This document shows positions 30,823-41,767 of a stretch of 64,000 nucleotides of DNA, piece after piece. Numbering within the stretch: position 1 is the stretch's first letter; each line of letters begins with the position of its first letter. The position numbers and the translations under genes were made by a program. Origin of the DNA: Pyropia yezoensis (taxonomy: Eukaryota > Rhodophyta > Bangiophyceae > Bangiales > Bangiaceae). The notes below the pieces were generated by a model. It searched no databases. It worked only from the letters and a program-made list of their open reading frames with translations, and was not told the DNA's origin. The stretch is from positions 1,674,001 to 1,738,000 of the forward strand of contig CM020620.1 of NCBI GenBank assembly GCA_009829735.1, given 5' to 3'.

Positions 30823-33800
30823 TCAATCCTCTTGCTCCGCATCCGTTGCGGATGAACTCGGCTCGTCCCGAGGGTCTTGGTTGGCCCCATCCTCTTGGTC
30901 CTCCTCCGAGTCCGACTCCAGAATCTCGCCGGCTCTGGCCACTGGAGTGCCCTCTATCCCGTTCCGTCGCGTGTAGGCACAGACATCCGCGATGGGTAGC
31001 CGGTTTGAGGGTTCCCAGGTATCATCTGCCGGGTTAAAACCGAACCAGCGTACTCGCAGGTACAGGCGTCCGTCTCTCCAGGCATGGTCCACGAACTTGA
31101 CGTAGACATATTCCCGACCTTCTTCTTGGGATAGCCAGGGTACTGCGGCCCGCTTGCGCCGGGTCAAGTCCCGTTGGCTTTGCGGTGGAGCTCGGGTGAC
31201 ATGGTCGCTGCTCACCCGGTACGGGGAGCCATCCACGTCTAGAAGAAAGGTCCAACCGTCCGTATTCAGGATCTCATAAGGTCCATCCGTCTTCGAGTCC
31301 AGCTTCCCCCGGGTCTTGCTATGGTTGTCCACAAAAACCCAGTCGCCACCACCCAGTTCCTTGTTCTTTTCCCGAACGCCCTTGTCATAGCCCCGCTTGT
31401 ATCGCTCCTGGGTCTTCGAGATTGACTCCTTGACTCTTGGGAGCAGGAGCTTCAGTTGTCCCAGGAACTCATCCTTTGCCTTGGGACCTGACTTCAATGC
31501 AGGCTGGAGACCGTCTGGTATTCTTTCCAGGGAGAAGTTGGTCAGCCGCCTTGGGGTAACAAAGTCGAGTGGAGCGACCCCCGTTGTCCGGTGAACTCGG
31601 GAGTTGTAGGCTAGAGTGACGACAGCCAGGAGCTCGTCCCAGTCTTCTTGGTGCTCCTCCACGTAGTGCCGTAGCATGTCTACTAGGGTCCGGTTGAATC
31701 GTTCCACCTGGCCGTTCGTTTGAGGGTGGTACGTCGTAGTGTACAAGTTCTTGATGCCCATCAGGTCACAGACTCCTTGGAAGAACAGGGATGCAAACTG
31801 GGGACCGTTGTCGGTTAAGACGGAGTCTGGAGGGCCGTAGGCAGCTATCCAGTACTCGCAGAAGGCTGACGTGACATCCAGAGCCGTGATGGTCCTCAGC
31901 GGGATTGCTCGAGTGAACTTGGAGAACCGGTCACAAATGATGAGCAGGTATATGTTGCCACTGGATGTTTCAGGTAGGGGCCCCAGGATGTCCATGCTTA
32001 AGCTTGCAAAGGGCTCCGCCGCAGGGAATAGGCGTAGCTTAGAAGTCTTCTTCCTCTGGGACAACCGGTTCCTTGCACAAGAAACACAAGCCTCCAGGTA
32101 CTTATGGACGTCACTGGCCATGGTTTCCCAGTAATAGTGTCGTCTCATGAAAGCATACATCCGATTGATACCAGGATGTCCGGCCTGGGGAGACGAGTGC
32201 TCCAGGCGTAGGATGTCAGCTCGTAGGCCCCGGGGTACGTAGACTTGAGTGGCCCCATCGAAGGGTGACACCCGTACTAGGAGTCCGTCCGTAGACTCGG
32301 AGAAACGACTGTTCCGGTTCAGGTCCATTTGGTGGCGAAGCTCCAAGCATTGAGGATCCGTCAGTTGTGCCTCCAGCATCCGGTGAATAGTCACCGGTTG
32401 ATGAGCTTCAGGTGTCTCATACAGGGGAGCATGCCAGCCACGTCCGACATTCGGAGGATGAAGCAAGGTATTTCCTCCGGGATAGGACCGGTATCGGCTG
32501 CAGGAGTCTCCAGCCGGGACATGGGGTCGGCGCAGTGGTGCTCCCTCCCTGCTCTGGTGCACACCTTGTACTTGAACTCCGAAAGGCGTAGGCGCCACCG
32601 GGCGACCCTTCCTTGACTGCTGTCCATACATAGCAGCCACCTTAGGCTGCGTGGTCCGTCCGGATGAGGAACTCTTGTCCTTCATGATATGGCCGTAACA
32701 GGAAGCAAGCCCAGACGACTGCCAAGCACTCGCGCTCCGTCGTGGAATAGTTCTTCTCGGCTGGAGTCAAGACGCGACTGTAGTAGCCTATCGGGAGGAA
32801 GTGCCCATCAGGTTGCTGCTGGAGTAGTGAGCACCCCACCTGGACGCCACAGGCATCAGTCTCCAGAACAAACTGGCCCTCCCGCTTGGGTAACGCCAGT
32901 ACTGGGTGGTGGTCAGGCGCTTCTTGAGCTCTTCGAAGGCCGCGGTCTGCTTCTCGTCGAACACCGGGAGTTGTGCGGGAAGCTTCTTGCTGGTAAGCTT
33001 GGTCAGTGGCCGGGCAATCAGAGCATAGTCCCGTACGAACCGGCGATAGACGTTGCACATACCCAGGAAGCTTTGGAGTTCCGTCTGGGTTTTGGGTTGC
33101 CGTGCATTCCGGAGGGCCTTGATGTTCTTCTCATTGACTCGGAGCTNNNNNNNNNNNNNNNNNNNNNNNNNNNNNNNNNNNNNNNNNNNNNNNNNNNNNN
33201 NNNNNNNNNNNNNNNNNNNNNNNNNNNNNNNNNNNNNNNNNNNNNNNNNNNNNNNNNNNNNNNNNNNNNNNNNNNNNNNNNNNNNNNNNNNNNNNNNNNN
33301 NNNNNNNNNNNNNNNNNNNNNNNNNNNNNNNNNNNNNNNNNNNNNNNNNNNNNNNNNNNNNNNNNNNNNNNNNNNNNNNNNNNNNNNNNNNNNNNNNNNN
33401 NNNNNNNNNNNNNNNNNNNNNNNNNNNNNNNNNNNNNNNNNNNNNNNNNNNNNNNNNNNNNNNNNNNNNNNNNNNNNNNNNNNNNNNNNNNNNNNNNNNN
33501 NNNNNNNNNNNNNNNNNNNNNNNNNNNNNNNNNNNNNNNNNNNNNNNNNNNNNNNNNNNNNNNNNNNNNNNNNNNNNNNNNNNNNNNNNNNNNNNNNNNN
33601 NNNNNNNNNNNNNNNNNNNNNNNNNNNNNNNNNNNNNNNNNNNNNNTTGACTCCTTGACTCTGGAGCAGGAGCTTCAGTTGTCCCAGGAACTCATCCTTT
33701 GCCTTGGGACCTGACTTCAATGCAGGCTGGAGACCGTCTGGTATTCTTTCCAGGGAGAGTTGGTCAGCCGCCTTGGGGTAACAAAGTCGAGTGGAGCGAC

Positions 33801-36800
33801 CCCCGTTGTCCGGTGAACTCGGGAGTTGTAGGCTAGAGTGACGACAGCCAGGAGCTCGTCCCAGTCTTCTGGTGCTCCTCCACGTAGTGCCGTAGCATGT
33901 CTACTAGGGTCCGGTTGAATCGTTCCACCTGGCCGTTCGTTTGAGGGTGGTACGTCGTAGTGTACAAGTTCCTTGATGCCCATCAGGTCACAGACTCCTT
34001 GGAAGAACAGGGATGCAAACTGGGGACCGTTGTCGGTTAAGACGGAGTCTGGAGGGCCGTAGGCAGCTATCCAGTACTCGCAGAAGGCTGACGTGACATC
34101 CAGAGCCGTGATGGTCCTCAGCGGGATTGCTCGAGTGAACTTGGAGAACCGGTCACAAATGATGAGCAGGTATATGTTGCCACTGGATGTTTCAGGTAGG
34201 GGCCCAGGATGTCCATGCTTAAGCTTGCAAAGGGGCTCCGCCGCAGGGAATAGGCGTAGCTTAGAAGTCTTCTTCCTCTGGGACAACCGGTTCCTTGCAC
34301 AAGAAACACAAGCCTCCAGGTACTTATGGACGTCACTGGCCATGGTTTCCCAGTAATAGTGTCGTCTCATGAAAGCATACATCCGATTGATACCAGGATG
34401 TCCGGCCTGGGGAGACGAGTGCTCCAGGCGTAGGATGTCAGCTCGTAGGCCCCGGGGTACGTAGACTTGAGTGGCCCCATCGAAGGGTGACACCCGTACT
34501 AGGAGTCCGTCCGTAGACTCGGAGAAACGACTGTTCCGGTTCAGGTCCATTTGGTGGCGAAGCTCCAAGCATTGAGGATCCGTCAGTTGTGCCTCCAGCA
34601 TCCGGTGAATAGTCACCGGTTGATGAGCTTCAGGTGTCTCATACAGGGGAGCATGCCAGCCACGTCCGACATTCGGGAGGATGAAGCAAGGTATTTCCTC
34701 CGGGATAGGACCGGTATCGGCTGCAGGAGTCTCCAGCCGGGACATGGGGTCGGCGCAGTGGTGCTCCCTCCCTGCTCTGGTGCACACCTTGTACTTGAAC
34801 TCCGAAAGGCGTAGGCGCCACCGGGCGACCCTTCCTTGACTGCTGTCCATACATAGCAGCCACCTTAGGCTGGCGTGGTCCGTCCGGATGAGGAACTCTT
34901 GTCCTTCATGATATGGCCGTAACAGGAAGCAAGCCCAGACGACTGCCAAGCACTCGCGCTCCGTCGTGGAATAGTTCTTCTCGGCTGGAGTCAAGACGCG
35001 ACTGTAGTAGCCTATCGGGAGGAAGTGCCCATCAGGTTGCTGCTGGAGTAGTGAGCACCCCACCTGGACGCCACAGGCATCAGTCTCCAGAACAAACTGG
35101 CCCTCCCGCTTGGGTAACGCCAGTACTGGAGTGGTGGTCAGGCGCTTCTTGAGCTCTTCGAAGGCCGCGGTCTGCTTCTCGTCGAACACCGGGAGTTGTG
35201 CGGGAAGCTTCTTGCTGGTAAGCTTGGTCAGTGGCCGGGCAATCAGAGCATAGTCCCGTACGAACCGGCGATAGACGTTGCACATACCCAGGAAGCTCTG
35301 GAGTTCCGTCTGGGTTTTGGGTTGCCGTGCATTCCGGAGGGCCTTGATGTTCTTCTCATTGACTCGGAGCTCCCCCGGACTCAGCACGTGCCCCAGATAC
35401 TCCACCTCAGTCTCAAACAGGTGGCACTTCTCGGCCTTGAGGGTAACTCCAGCCTTGGACAGGAGGGCCAGGACCTCCCGAAGGTGCTCCAGGTGTTCCG
35501 CTGGGGTCTTGGAGAAAACGATAATGTCGTCCAGGTGGACCAAACATGTTCTCCACCTTAGCCCGGACAGGATGATGTCGATGGCTCTTTGGAAGGTGGC
35601 CGGGGCATTGGTGAGACCAAAAGGAAGACGCTTGCACCGGAGTAGTCCCAGGTGGCACGTGAAGGTGGTCTTGTCCTTGTCCTCGTCAGCCAGAGGGATC
35701 TGCCAGTAGCCGGCATTACAATCCAGCGTCGAGAAGAGGGTGGCATCACCAAGAAAGTCGAGGCAATCATCCATCCGGGGTATCGGGTTTACGTCCTTGA
35801 CTGTCATCTCGTTCAGGCGCCGGTAGTCAACGCAGAAACGGAAGTGACCGCCGGTTTTCGGGACGACTACCACCGGGAAAGCCCACTCGCCATCAGACGG
35901 CTCGATAACATCCATCTTGAGCATCTTGTTAACCTGCTTCTCAATCTCATCCCGGCGATGAGGTCCAGCCCGATATAGTTGCATGTGCACTGGCTTAGCT
36001 TCCGGCTTGAGTTGAGTCCGGTGTAGAGTGGCGTCCATCTTGCCCAGCTCTCCCGACCACAGGTGCCGATATTCCTGGAGAAGCTTCTCCAGTGCCTTCT
36101 TCAAGTCGGGAGGGACATTTTCTTGCTTGACCTTCGGCATCCCGGGTGGTGCTTGTTCGGGTTTCGGAGTAGCGCTGCCAGCCTGCTCTTGTTTCGGAGG
36201 TACGTCTAAGGCCGTCAAGTTGGATGCCAGTTCTTGTTGCAGGTTCAGGAGGTCTTCCTTGCTCATAGCACGGGCGGATCCCCGGTAAGGCTCTGCTGTA
36301 CCAACTCGGGTGCCCTTGGCGAGGGTTATTGGCTTCCGGCTCACGTTGACGATGAGCACCGGGAACGGGGTGTGCCTTTCTACCTTCTTGTGATGTCCGT
36401 GGGCCAAGTATAACCGGTGTTTCGCCAGAAATTCCTTACGTCCGTAGATCAGGCATTGACCTGCAATCCGGGTCGTTACTTGAACCTTGGTCTCCGAGCG
36501 AGGAGGTAGGAGCACCGGTTTGAGGAGAGTCAAGGTAGAGGGTGGGATGCGTTCCCTCTTGCTCTTGGCTACACGAACCTTGGCGTCCAGATGCTCCAAT
36601 ACCGGTGACACAAACCCATGGTTGAACTGGACCTTCCCTTCTCCGGGTAGGATGCTCTTGACATGCTGCTTCTGGAAGTCCCAGCCTAGGATAAGGGGGA
36701 CTGATAGGGTCTTGACTACTAGAAAGGGAAAAAGCATTGGTTCATTGTTGACATAGATGGCGACAGGAAGACGGCCAAGCGGTCGTAGGGTTTGACCCGA

Positions 36801-37145
36801 AGCGTCGACGATATGGGTCCGGGTAGGCGCTCTCCAGGCATGTCGACGCCAGCCCGGAGGTAACAGGTTCTCAGTGATGACGCTTGGTCCGGCTCCCGTG
36901 TCAACCACCGGCGTAACAGCTTGGGGGAGGCTATCCCCCACACGCATACGAGCATTAATCTTGAGGTTTTCTTTACGCAGGACGAGCAATGTCCCCTTGA
37001 ACAAACAGGGTGTCCAGGCGGCTATCGGTTGAGCAGGTAACCGCCGTCCTTTCTCCCGGCACGCAAGGGGAGAACAGGTAGAAGTACCCTGCCGTTGGAG
37101 GTTCGGGAAGACACTTGGGGAGAGCGCCTGCCCTACTCGTTTCCC
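30823..37145 (-). CDS. pol of element B (protease-RT-RNase H-integrase-chromodomain)
   Basis: Pol is entered from gag by -1 slippage at 37145-37139. In order: retropepsin VVDTGAGPSVI and LILGWDF; RT (VVVPKTGGHFRFCVDYRRLN, FGLTNAPATFQRAI, LVHLDDIIVFS, with His in place of the usual Tyr of YxDD); RNase H (LETDACGVQVG, IRTDHASL); integrase HHCC (LEHSSPQAGHPG...CVSCARNR) and DDE (MDILGPLP, SVLTDNGPQFAS); chromodomain (LRVRWFGFNPADDTWE). It ends with an acidic tail at 30823. The assembled sequence contains the region from RT end to integrase twice, around the N gap, with single-base indels near both contig ends. The intact frame is visible from 37004 to about 34250 on the right contig and from about 32450 to 30823 on the left. 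Confidence 0.9.
31421..35371 (-). repeat. false duplication of element B pol flanking the gap
   Basis: 31421-33146 (1726 bp) and 33647-35371 (1725 bp) are the same RT-to-integrase segment. They differ almost only by single-base indels (for example GCTGCG/GCTGGCG, CTTCTTGG/CTTCTGG, GGCCCC/GGCCC), which cluster toward the gap on both sides. The left contig ends and the right contig begins inside this overlap. Confidence 0.88.
33147..33646. other. assembly gap (500 N)
   Basis: Exactly 500 undetermined bases, a conventional placeholder for a gap of unknown size. The flanks overlap in sequence, so the true gap is negative. Confidence 0.99.
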
Positions 37146-38897
37146 GGGTCCGAGGAGTCCTTAGAGGTTTCGGTCTCCAGGTCAAAGTCCGTAGGAGCTT
37201 CCCTTGCCAGAGCCTCCGTGATGCTCTGTAAGGTTGCCACTCGGATTGCGTGTACCTGTGCCTGGTCCATCTTGGAGGGTGCTCGCCGGTCAGCCCAGTT
37301 GACCGCCTTTGCAAACACCAGTCCTTGACGCTTGGGTTTCTCCTGGAGATCCTTGGGAATGGTCGGGCACTGGTAGGACATGTGATCCTCCTTCTGGCAC
37401 AGCCAACAAGACCGGAACCGCTGGTTCTTGACTTGCTTGGGGGCGACCAGGGATGGTTGCTCCTTAGAAATGAAGACGCCTCACTTGTCCCCTGACCCCA
37501 CGGGTGAGGCCTCGCCAACTCCGAGTACCGGTACAGGGCTATCACCTCCCTTATACTTGTCGGGTCCGGAACGAACTCGCGACAACGGCTTGGGAGTTGA
37601 TACCATGGGAGCTTGGAGGGCCCTGGCTTGCCGGTACTTGCCCTGGGTGTAGGCCATCAACTGCTGGAAGGTATGTTTTTGATGTTCCTGGTTGTAGTTC
37701 TCCGCATCCACTTGAAGATACTCAGGAAGCCCTTCCGAGAAGATCATCTTGAGCCTGTCCTCAGGGTAAACGTTCGTTGCCACAAGCATCGCTCATCTCC
37801 CGGACACGACGGGCGAACGCCTCTGGAGTCTCTTGTCTTTCCATGGTTGCCCGGTTCAGCCTGCCGACTGCTTTACGCAGAGAGTCCGCGTCAGCGTAGT
37901 TGGACAGGAGCCAGTTGACCGCCTCCGGATAACTCGCGACGGTACGTCCGACAATGTGTCCGGCAGAGTCTGGTAGAACCTGTGCAAATCGCTGTTCCGC
38001 TTCTCCGGTCATGAAGTTAACCAGGAGGTAGAGAGCCTTGCCCTCGGACACATCGTTGTCATTGCATGCCTCGACAAACCGGCGCAGGAAGGCAAAGATA
38101 AGCGCCGGTCTCTTCCCGGAAAACTTAGGATGTCCCCCGAAGCTCGGCTGCATTCGCCGGTTCAGGGACGCCATCTTCTTGGCCATCTTCCGGGTGTAAC
38201 CTTGGTCTTGGTTCTCCAGCCGGTAGTTACCCCAATACGTGACCTTGTTCAGGGTGGCATCCCCCACTTGGTGGGCAGGGAAGTCAAACTGGACTAGCCT
38301 GCGCCGGGTGGGACCGGGAGATGCATCCCAATCATATCCCTCCTCAGAGCTGGAGGAACTGGTCTCGCTGGTGCTAGAGCGACGGCGACGACGCCGACGC
38401 CTACGGCTGCTCCGGTTACCGGTCTTGGAGCTCCCCGCCCCATAGGATGCAAGGGGAGGAAAAGCTTGGCCGGTCCCAGGAGTCGAAGTCTCAGGAAGAC
38501 CCGTAGAACCAGTCGCAGCGGTGCCTCTGGCACTGCTAGTGCCCACAGGAAGAGGTGTATACACCCAGCTGCCATGTGTGGGTCCAGGAGTAAACACACC
38601 AGGGGCTATCCCAGGAGGTTGAGGAGTAGAACCGACAGGAGGGAGACGTTTGCTGCGAGCGGACTCAAACGCCGTTGACCCCGGGGTGGCTCCCACAGGA
38701 GGAACAGCCGGAGGAAGTGGAGCAGGTGGTACTTGGCCGCCTGTGGACTCCAGTCCGCTACCGGATGTCACGCCCAGGTCTGCTTCACCCGTAGGGAGAA
38801 CGCCGGGTTGGGCACCGTCCCCCGCGGTGACCAGGGATGCGACAAGGGACGCGGGGTCTACCCCTTCGGGCACCGTCGTGCCAGGGAGGGTAGCCAT
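37133..38897 (-). pseudogene. gag of element B (frameshift and one stop)
   Basis: The ATG at 38897 starts MATLPGTTVPEG. A Pro/Thr/Gly-rich N-terminus, an Arg-run (RRRRRRRRSS) and a capsid domain (FAFLRRFVEACNDNDVS, MTGEAEQRFAQVL, RRVREMSDACGN) follow. Relative to B', four extra bases near 37790 shift the frame. A TGA at 37483-37481 stands where B' has a Ser codon. The CCHC knuckle (CWLCQKEDHMSYQC) follows at about 37420-37370. The gag stop TAG is 37135-37133. The lesions may be real or assembly errors, since the LTRs indicate a very young element. Confidence 0.85.
37139..37145 (-). promoter_or_regulatory. -1 ribosomal frameshift heptamer in element B
   Basis: The minus strand reads CCG GGA AAC GAG TAG in the gag frame. 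G-GGA-AAC is a canonical X-XXY-YYZ slippery site placed two codons before the gag stop. The pol frame is open from about 37160 (after TAA 37163-37161) through the protease, so -1 slippage joins gag to pol. The same heptamer is kept in B' at 43433-43439. Confidence 0.75.
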
Positions 38898-39108
38898 GTT
38901 GGTCTCTTGACAGCCACAGTCCAGTCACCTGCGTGTCCAAAGATGGCAAGACCACAAGAAAGGGGTTGGAGAGCCAGGAATGGGATTCCCGTGAACGGGT
39001 GCAAATAATTCCCAAACCACAGAAAAAGACAGAACAGGAGCAACCCAACCGCTGCTCCCAAATGTCTCTTCTCAAACACTCCAATGACCCCCGCTGCTCC
39101 ACCAAATA

Positions 39109-39679
39109 TGTGGTATAAAACTCGATCCTCTCAGACACGTGTCAATATCCCTCGGGGGAAAGGGACAGGTAACATAGAAAGGGGAACTACGAGAATGGTA
39201 TGCCTGTTGCCTCACGTGCCTGCTCGCAGAGCAAACAGATACGCACGGTAGTGCACACGGGGAAGAGGAAAGCAAACGCGCAGTTGTCTTTTTCCTGAGG
39301 GCGCGGGACAAGGGCGCCTCGCTGTCCCTCTTAACGTGCATCTGGGGGAGCCTCGGCACGTTGGCCAGGTAGCCCCCCCATACCCCCGAGTGGCCCCGAC
39401 CCGAGTCTAACCTCGTCAGGTCGGGGGCCACTATCACTACTAATTCTATTCCCACTCACTAATCTCACACTCAAATTCTCTCAAATCAAGTCCCTCACAA
39501 GTATGCAAAAACCCACCAGAAATCCCTCTCTCACGTGTGGATAGCGTAGTCCACCGCATCCCAGTGCCGGGCACGGGCCACGGCCGCCAACCATCACCAC
39601 ACGGCGGGCGTGTTCTGGCACCTGGTGCCCTCTGGTTGTAGTCCCGGGTCGGCGCCAAGTCGGGGCCAGGGATGCTACA
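39109..39679 (-). repeat. 5' LTR of element B
   Basis: 571 bp, almost identical to 27805-28375. Visible substitutions are one near the ACATNGAAAGG site, one in CCCAYCAGAAAT and one in CACCRCACGG. Confidence 0.94.
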
Positions 39680-41280
39680 GTGGGCCTCTCCTCTGCGGTA
39701 GGCGAACCTAGCCAACTCGGCCAGGGTCGCCCGGGCAGTGTTTTTCTCCCGGATCTCCATCCGGACTGACCAATGGAGTCCCTCCACAAACCGACTCTTC
39801 ACCACAGCTTGTGGATGAAGAAGCCCACAAAGATTGTTGAGCTTACGAACTCGCTCCGCAAAGGACAACTCGTCCTCAGCCTCTTCCTGGTGAGCTTGGG
39901 TAAACTCCTCAACTGGAGAAGCCAACGCTGCTTCATCCACCATGGCTCTCAACAACCAGTTGATGAGCTCCAAATAAGACGTCACCTCACCAGCGCCTCC
40001 ACTCGAGGAACTGGGCATGACGGACATAAGTTCTGTCCGCAGGTCGCCCTTCGTAAACTCCTGTAGCATATAGAAAGCCATGCCTTCACTTATGGCATTG
40101 TCGTCACAGGCTTTTGTGAAACGACGTAGAAACTCAAAGACACGGAGGGGGGGAGTTCCATCCCACTCCGCTTTGTGCCCAAAAGAGTGAAGTGCATTCT
40201 TCTTGGCACGGCCCATGGCTCGGGCCTGGTCAGGACCATACGCCACCGACGTGTTGTGGAGGGCGTACGTCTCGCAGTCAAAGATTCTCTGGTAGACCGG
40301 GTTGGCTACCTGGATCTTGGGCGGCACCTCACGTTGAGGGAAAAGCCGCTCTGGCACTGGGGAAAGTTGACCCGCAGTGCCAGTCGTCTGTCGCGGCGAG
40401 CTTAGTGTAGCCGCCGGCGTTTCCGAGGGGAACTCCCCCGTGAAGGGCGTACGCCCAACCGAAAATGGTGTGGCTCCCTCGTTGGGAGTCACAGGGGTCC
40501 CCCCCTGTTCGGGGCGACCCGAGATAGGCGTGAGGAGGGATTCCCCCGGCGCCTGCGTGCTCGAAAGCCCCGATCCGGTCTGGACATTAAGGCCATCTGG
40601 CAAACTCGCCACAATCTGATTCAGAATAGTATTCGTCATCGTGACCACCAGGTCCGGCAAAGTGTGCCGCAACACATTGGTCGCCTCCCGACGGACAGCT
40701 TCCGCGAGGAGTGGATTGTCGACTCCAGTTGAGTCTCGGTCCGCCTCCGGGAGTCCACCTGAGGGGTAACCACGTTCCTCAGGGATCTCAACCGGGGGCA
40801 TGGGCGCGAGCCCATCGCCGACCAACGGAGGTCCGCCGTCCTCCGACAGCCTAAATGGCGACGGCTCCAAGCCAAAGTTGGCTCCAACCCGAGTGGAACC
40901 CGCGGGGACAGTCCTCTCACCTTGGGACGTTCCCGTCGAGCGTACCACACGGTGGCCAGACTTCGGCCCACCCACATCAGAAGTGTCACCCGAGTGAACT
41001 CCCGACTGAGTCGGGGTGGCCTGTTGCCCGCCCGCACTTCCAGTCCTGCTGGCTTGAGGGACTTCTAGTCCCTCTGCGACCCCAGGTAAACCCACCTGTG
41101 TCTCACCAGTATTCGAAGGCACTGAAGTACGTGCGTCACCCGTGTACTCCCCGGACGACGGGGGGTCCGAACTAGCCATGTTGGCTAACGATCCGTATGA
41201 CACGGTCCAAGTCCACCGTTCCTCTGAGACAGAGGGCCCCCTGCACCCGGGTGCACCCGGAGGTAAAGTTTACCTCTGTT

Positions 41281-41298
41281 CCCTGCTGCTCCACCAAA
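41281..41298 (-). other. primer-binding site of element A
   Basis: Directly inside the 5' LTR the minus strand reads TTTGGTGGAGCAGCAGGG. TGG pairs with the CCA end of a tRNA. The implied tRNA 3' end is GCTGCTCCACCA, with discriminator A and an acceptor strand CTGCTCC. The same motif follows the 5' LTRs of B (from 39104 downward) and B' (20218 onward), although their LTRs are unrelated to A's. Confidence 0.6.
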
Positions 41299-41767
41299 TG
41301 TGGCAAAAACCGCTCGCACACGTGACACCCAAGTTGGGGCGGCGTACAAGGGCTGCCTCCCATGTCGGGGGAACCGGAAGAAGTGCAAGTCGCACACACT
41401 CTGTCCCTGTTGTGGGGCAAACCCCTCACTGACAAACAAGAGGATGGTGTGTGGTCCAACAGTTTCTTGGTCGGGACGGGGACGCAGGGCCAAGCCCCGC
41501 TGTCCCTCCCCTTATCCCCCCAGGGTCCCCCCAGAATCTCGCCACTCAGAATCGCCCACCCCAGCACCTGCCCACCGGGCCACACGAAAATTCAAGACGA
41601 TAAATGCAGAAAACCCTCAAATCCAAGTTGGATTTACTACTAAGCTAACTATCCCAAACTTAGGGAATATGGACCCAAATGCAGGGGGAGGAACGGGTCA
41701 GGCTAGTGGCCTGCCGCCCCTTGCATGGCACGTGTTGCCCCCCTACCTGCGGGTCAATACTGCCACA
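41299..41767 (-). repeat. 5' LTR of element A
   Basis: 469 bp, the same length as its partner at 20511-20979. On the minus strand it is followed by TTTGGTGGAGCAGCAGGG (from 41298 downward), the likely tRNA primer site. Confidence 0.93.

Larger units (their letters stand above)
27805..39679 (-). mobile_element. Element B: young chromodomain Ty3/gypsy element nested in A
   Basis: Two 571-bp LTRs (39109-39679 and 27805-28375), TG...CA, differ at only 3 positions that I can find. The minus-strand order is primer site, gag (38897-37133), pol by -1 frameshift to 30823, an oppositely oriented ORF (28560-30677), a purine tract and the 3' LTR. The 8-mer GCGGTAGG occurs at 27797-27804 and again at 39695-39702, but the right copy is separated from the LTR by 15 bases. 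The apparent 11.9 kb includes a 500-N gap and a 1.7-kb false duplication; the true length is about 9.65 kb. Confidence 0.93.
27353..41179 (-). pseudogene. gag of element A, interrupted by element B
   Basis: The ATG at 41179 opens about 495 codons of a Pro/Thr-rich N-terminus and a capsid domain (RVFEFLRRFTKACDDNAIS, SYLELINWLLRAMVD, ELSFAERVRKLNNLCGL) to ELARFAYR at about 39695. The reading then enters the LTR of B. The missing C-terminus lies on the other side of B at 27796-27353: a charged KLREEQRQARQ helix and a CCHC knuckle (CWNCNSDGHWAYDC). Removing B with one copy of the CCTACCGC repeat and a 15-base filler restores the frame. The gag stop TGA (27355-27353) overlaps the pol ATG as ATGA. 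Confidence 0.88.
20511..41767 (-). mobile_element. Element A: chromodomain Ty3/gypsy retrotransposon, split by element B
   Basis: The minus-strand element has two 469-bp LTRs (41299-41767 and 20511-20979), each starting TGTGGC and ending CCACA on the plus strand. They differ at about 11 positions by eye. The flanking 5-mers GTGTC (20506-20510) and GTGTG (41768-41772) are the target duplication inside B' gag, with one mismatch. Inside, in minus order, are the primer site, gag (split by B), pol with chromodomain, an oppositely oriented long ORF, a polypurine tract and the 3' LTR. Without B it is about 9.4 kb. Pol has three nonsense codons, so it is non-autonomous now. Confidence 0.92.

Noticed and set aside
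31421..35371. Genuine tandem duplication of pol inside element B
   Set aside because: Copies end exactly at the N gap and differ mainly by single-base indels near contig ends, which fits an assembly overlap better.
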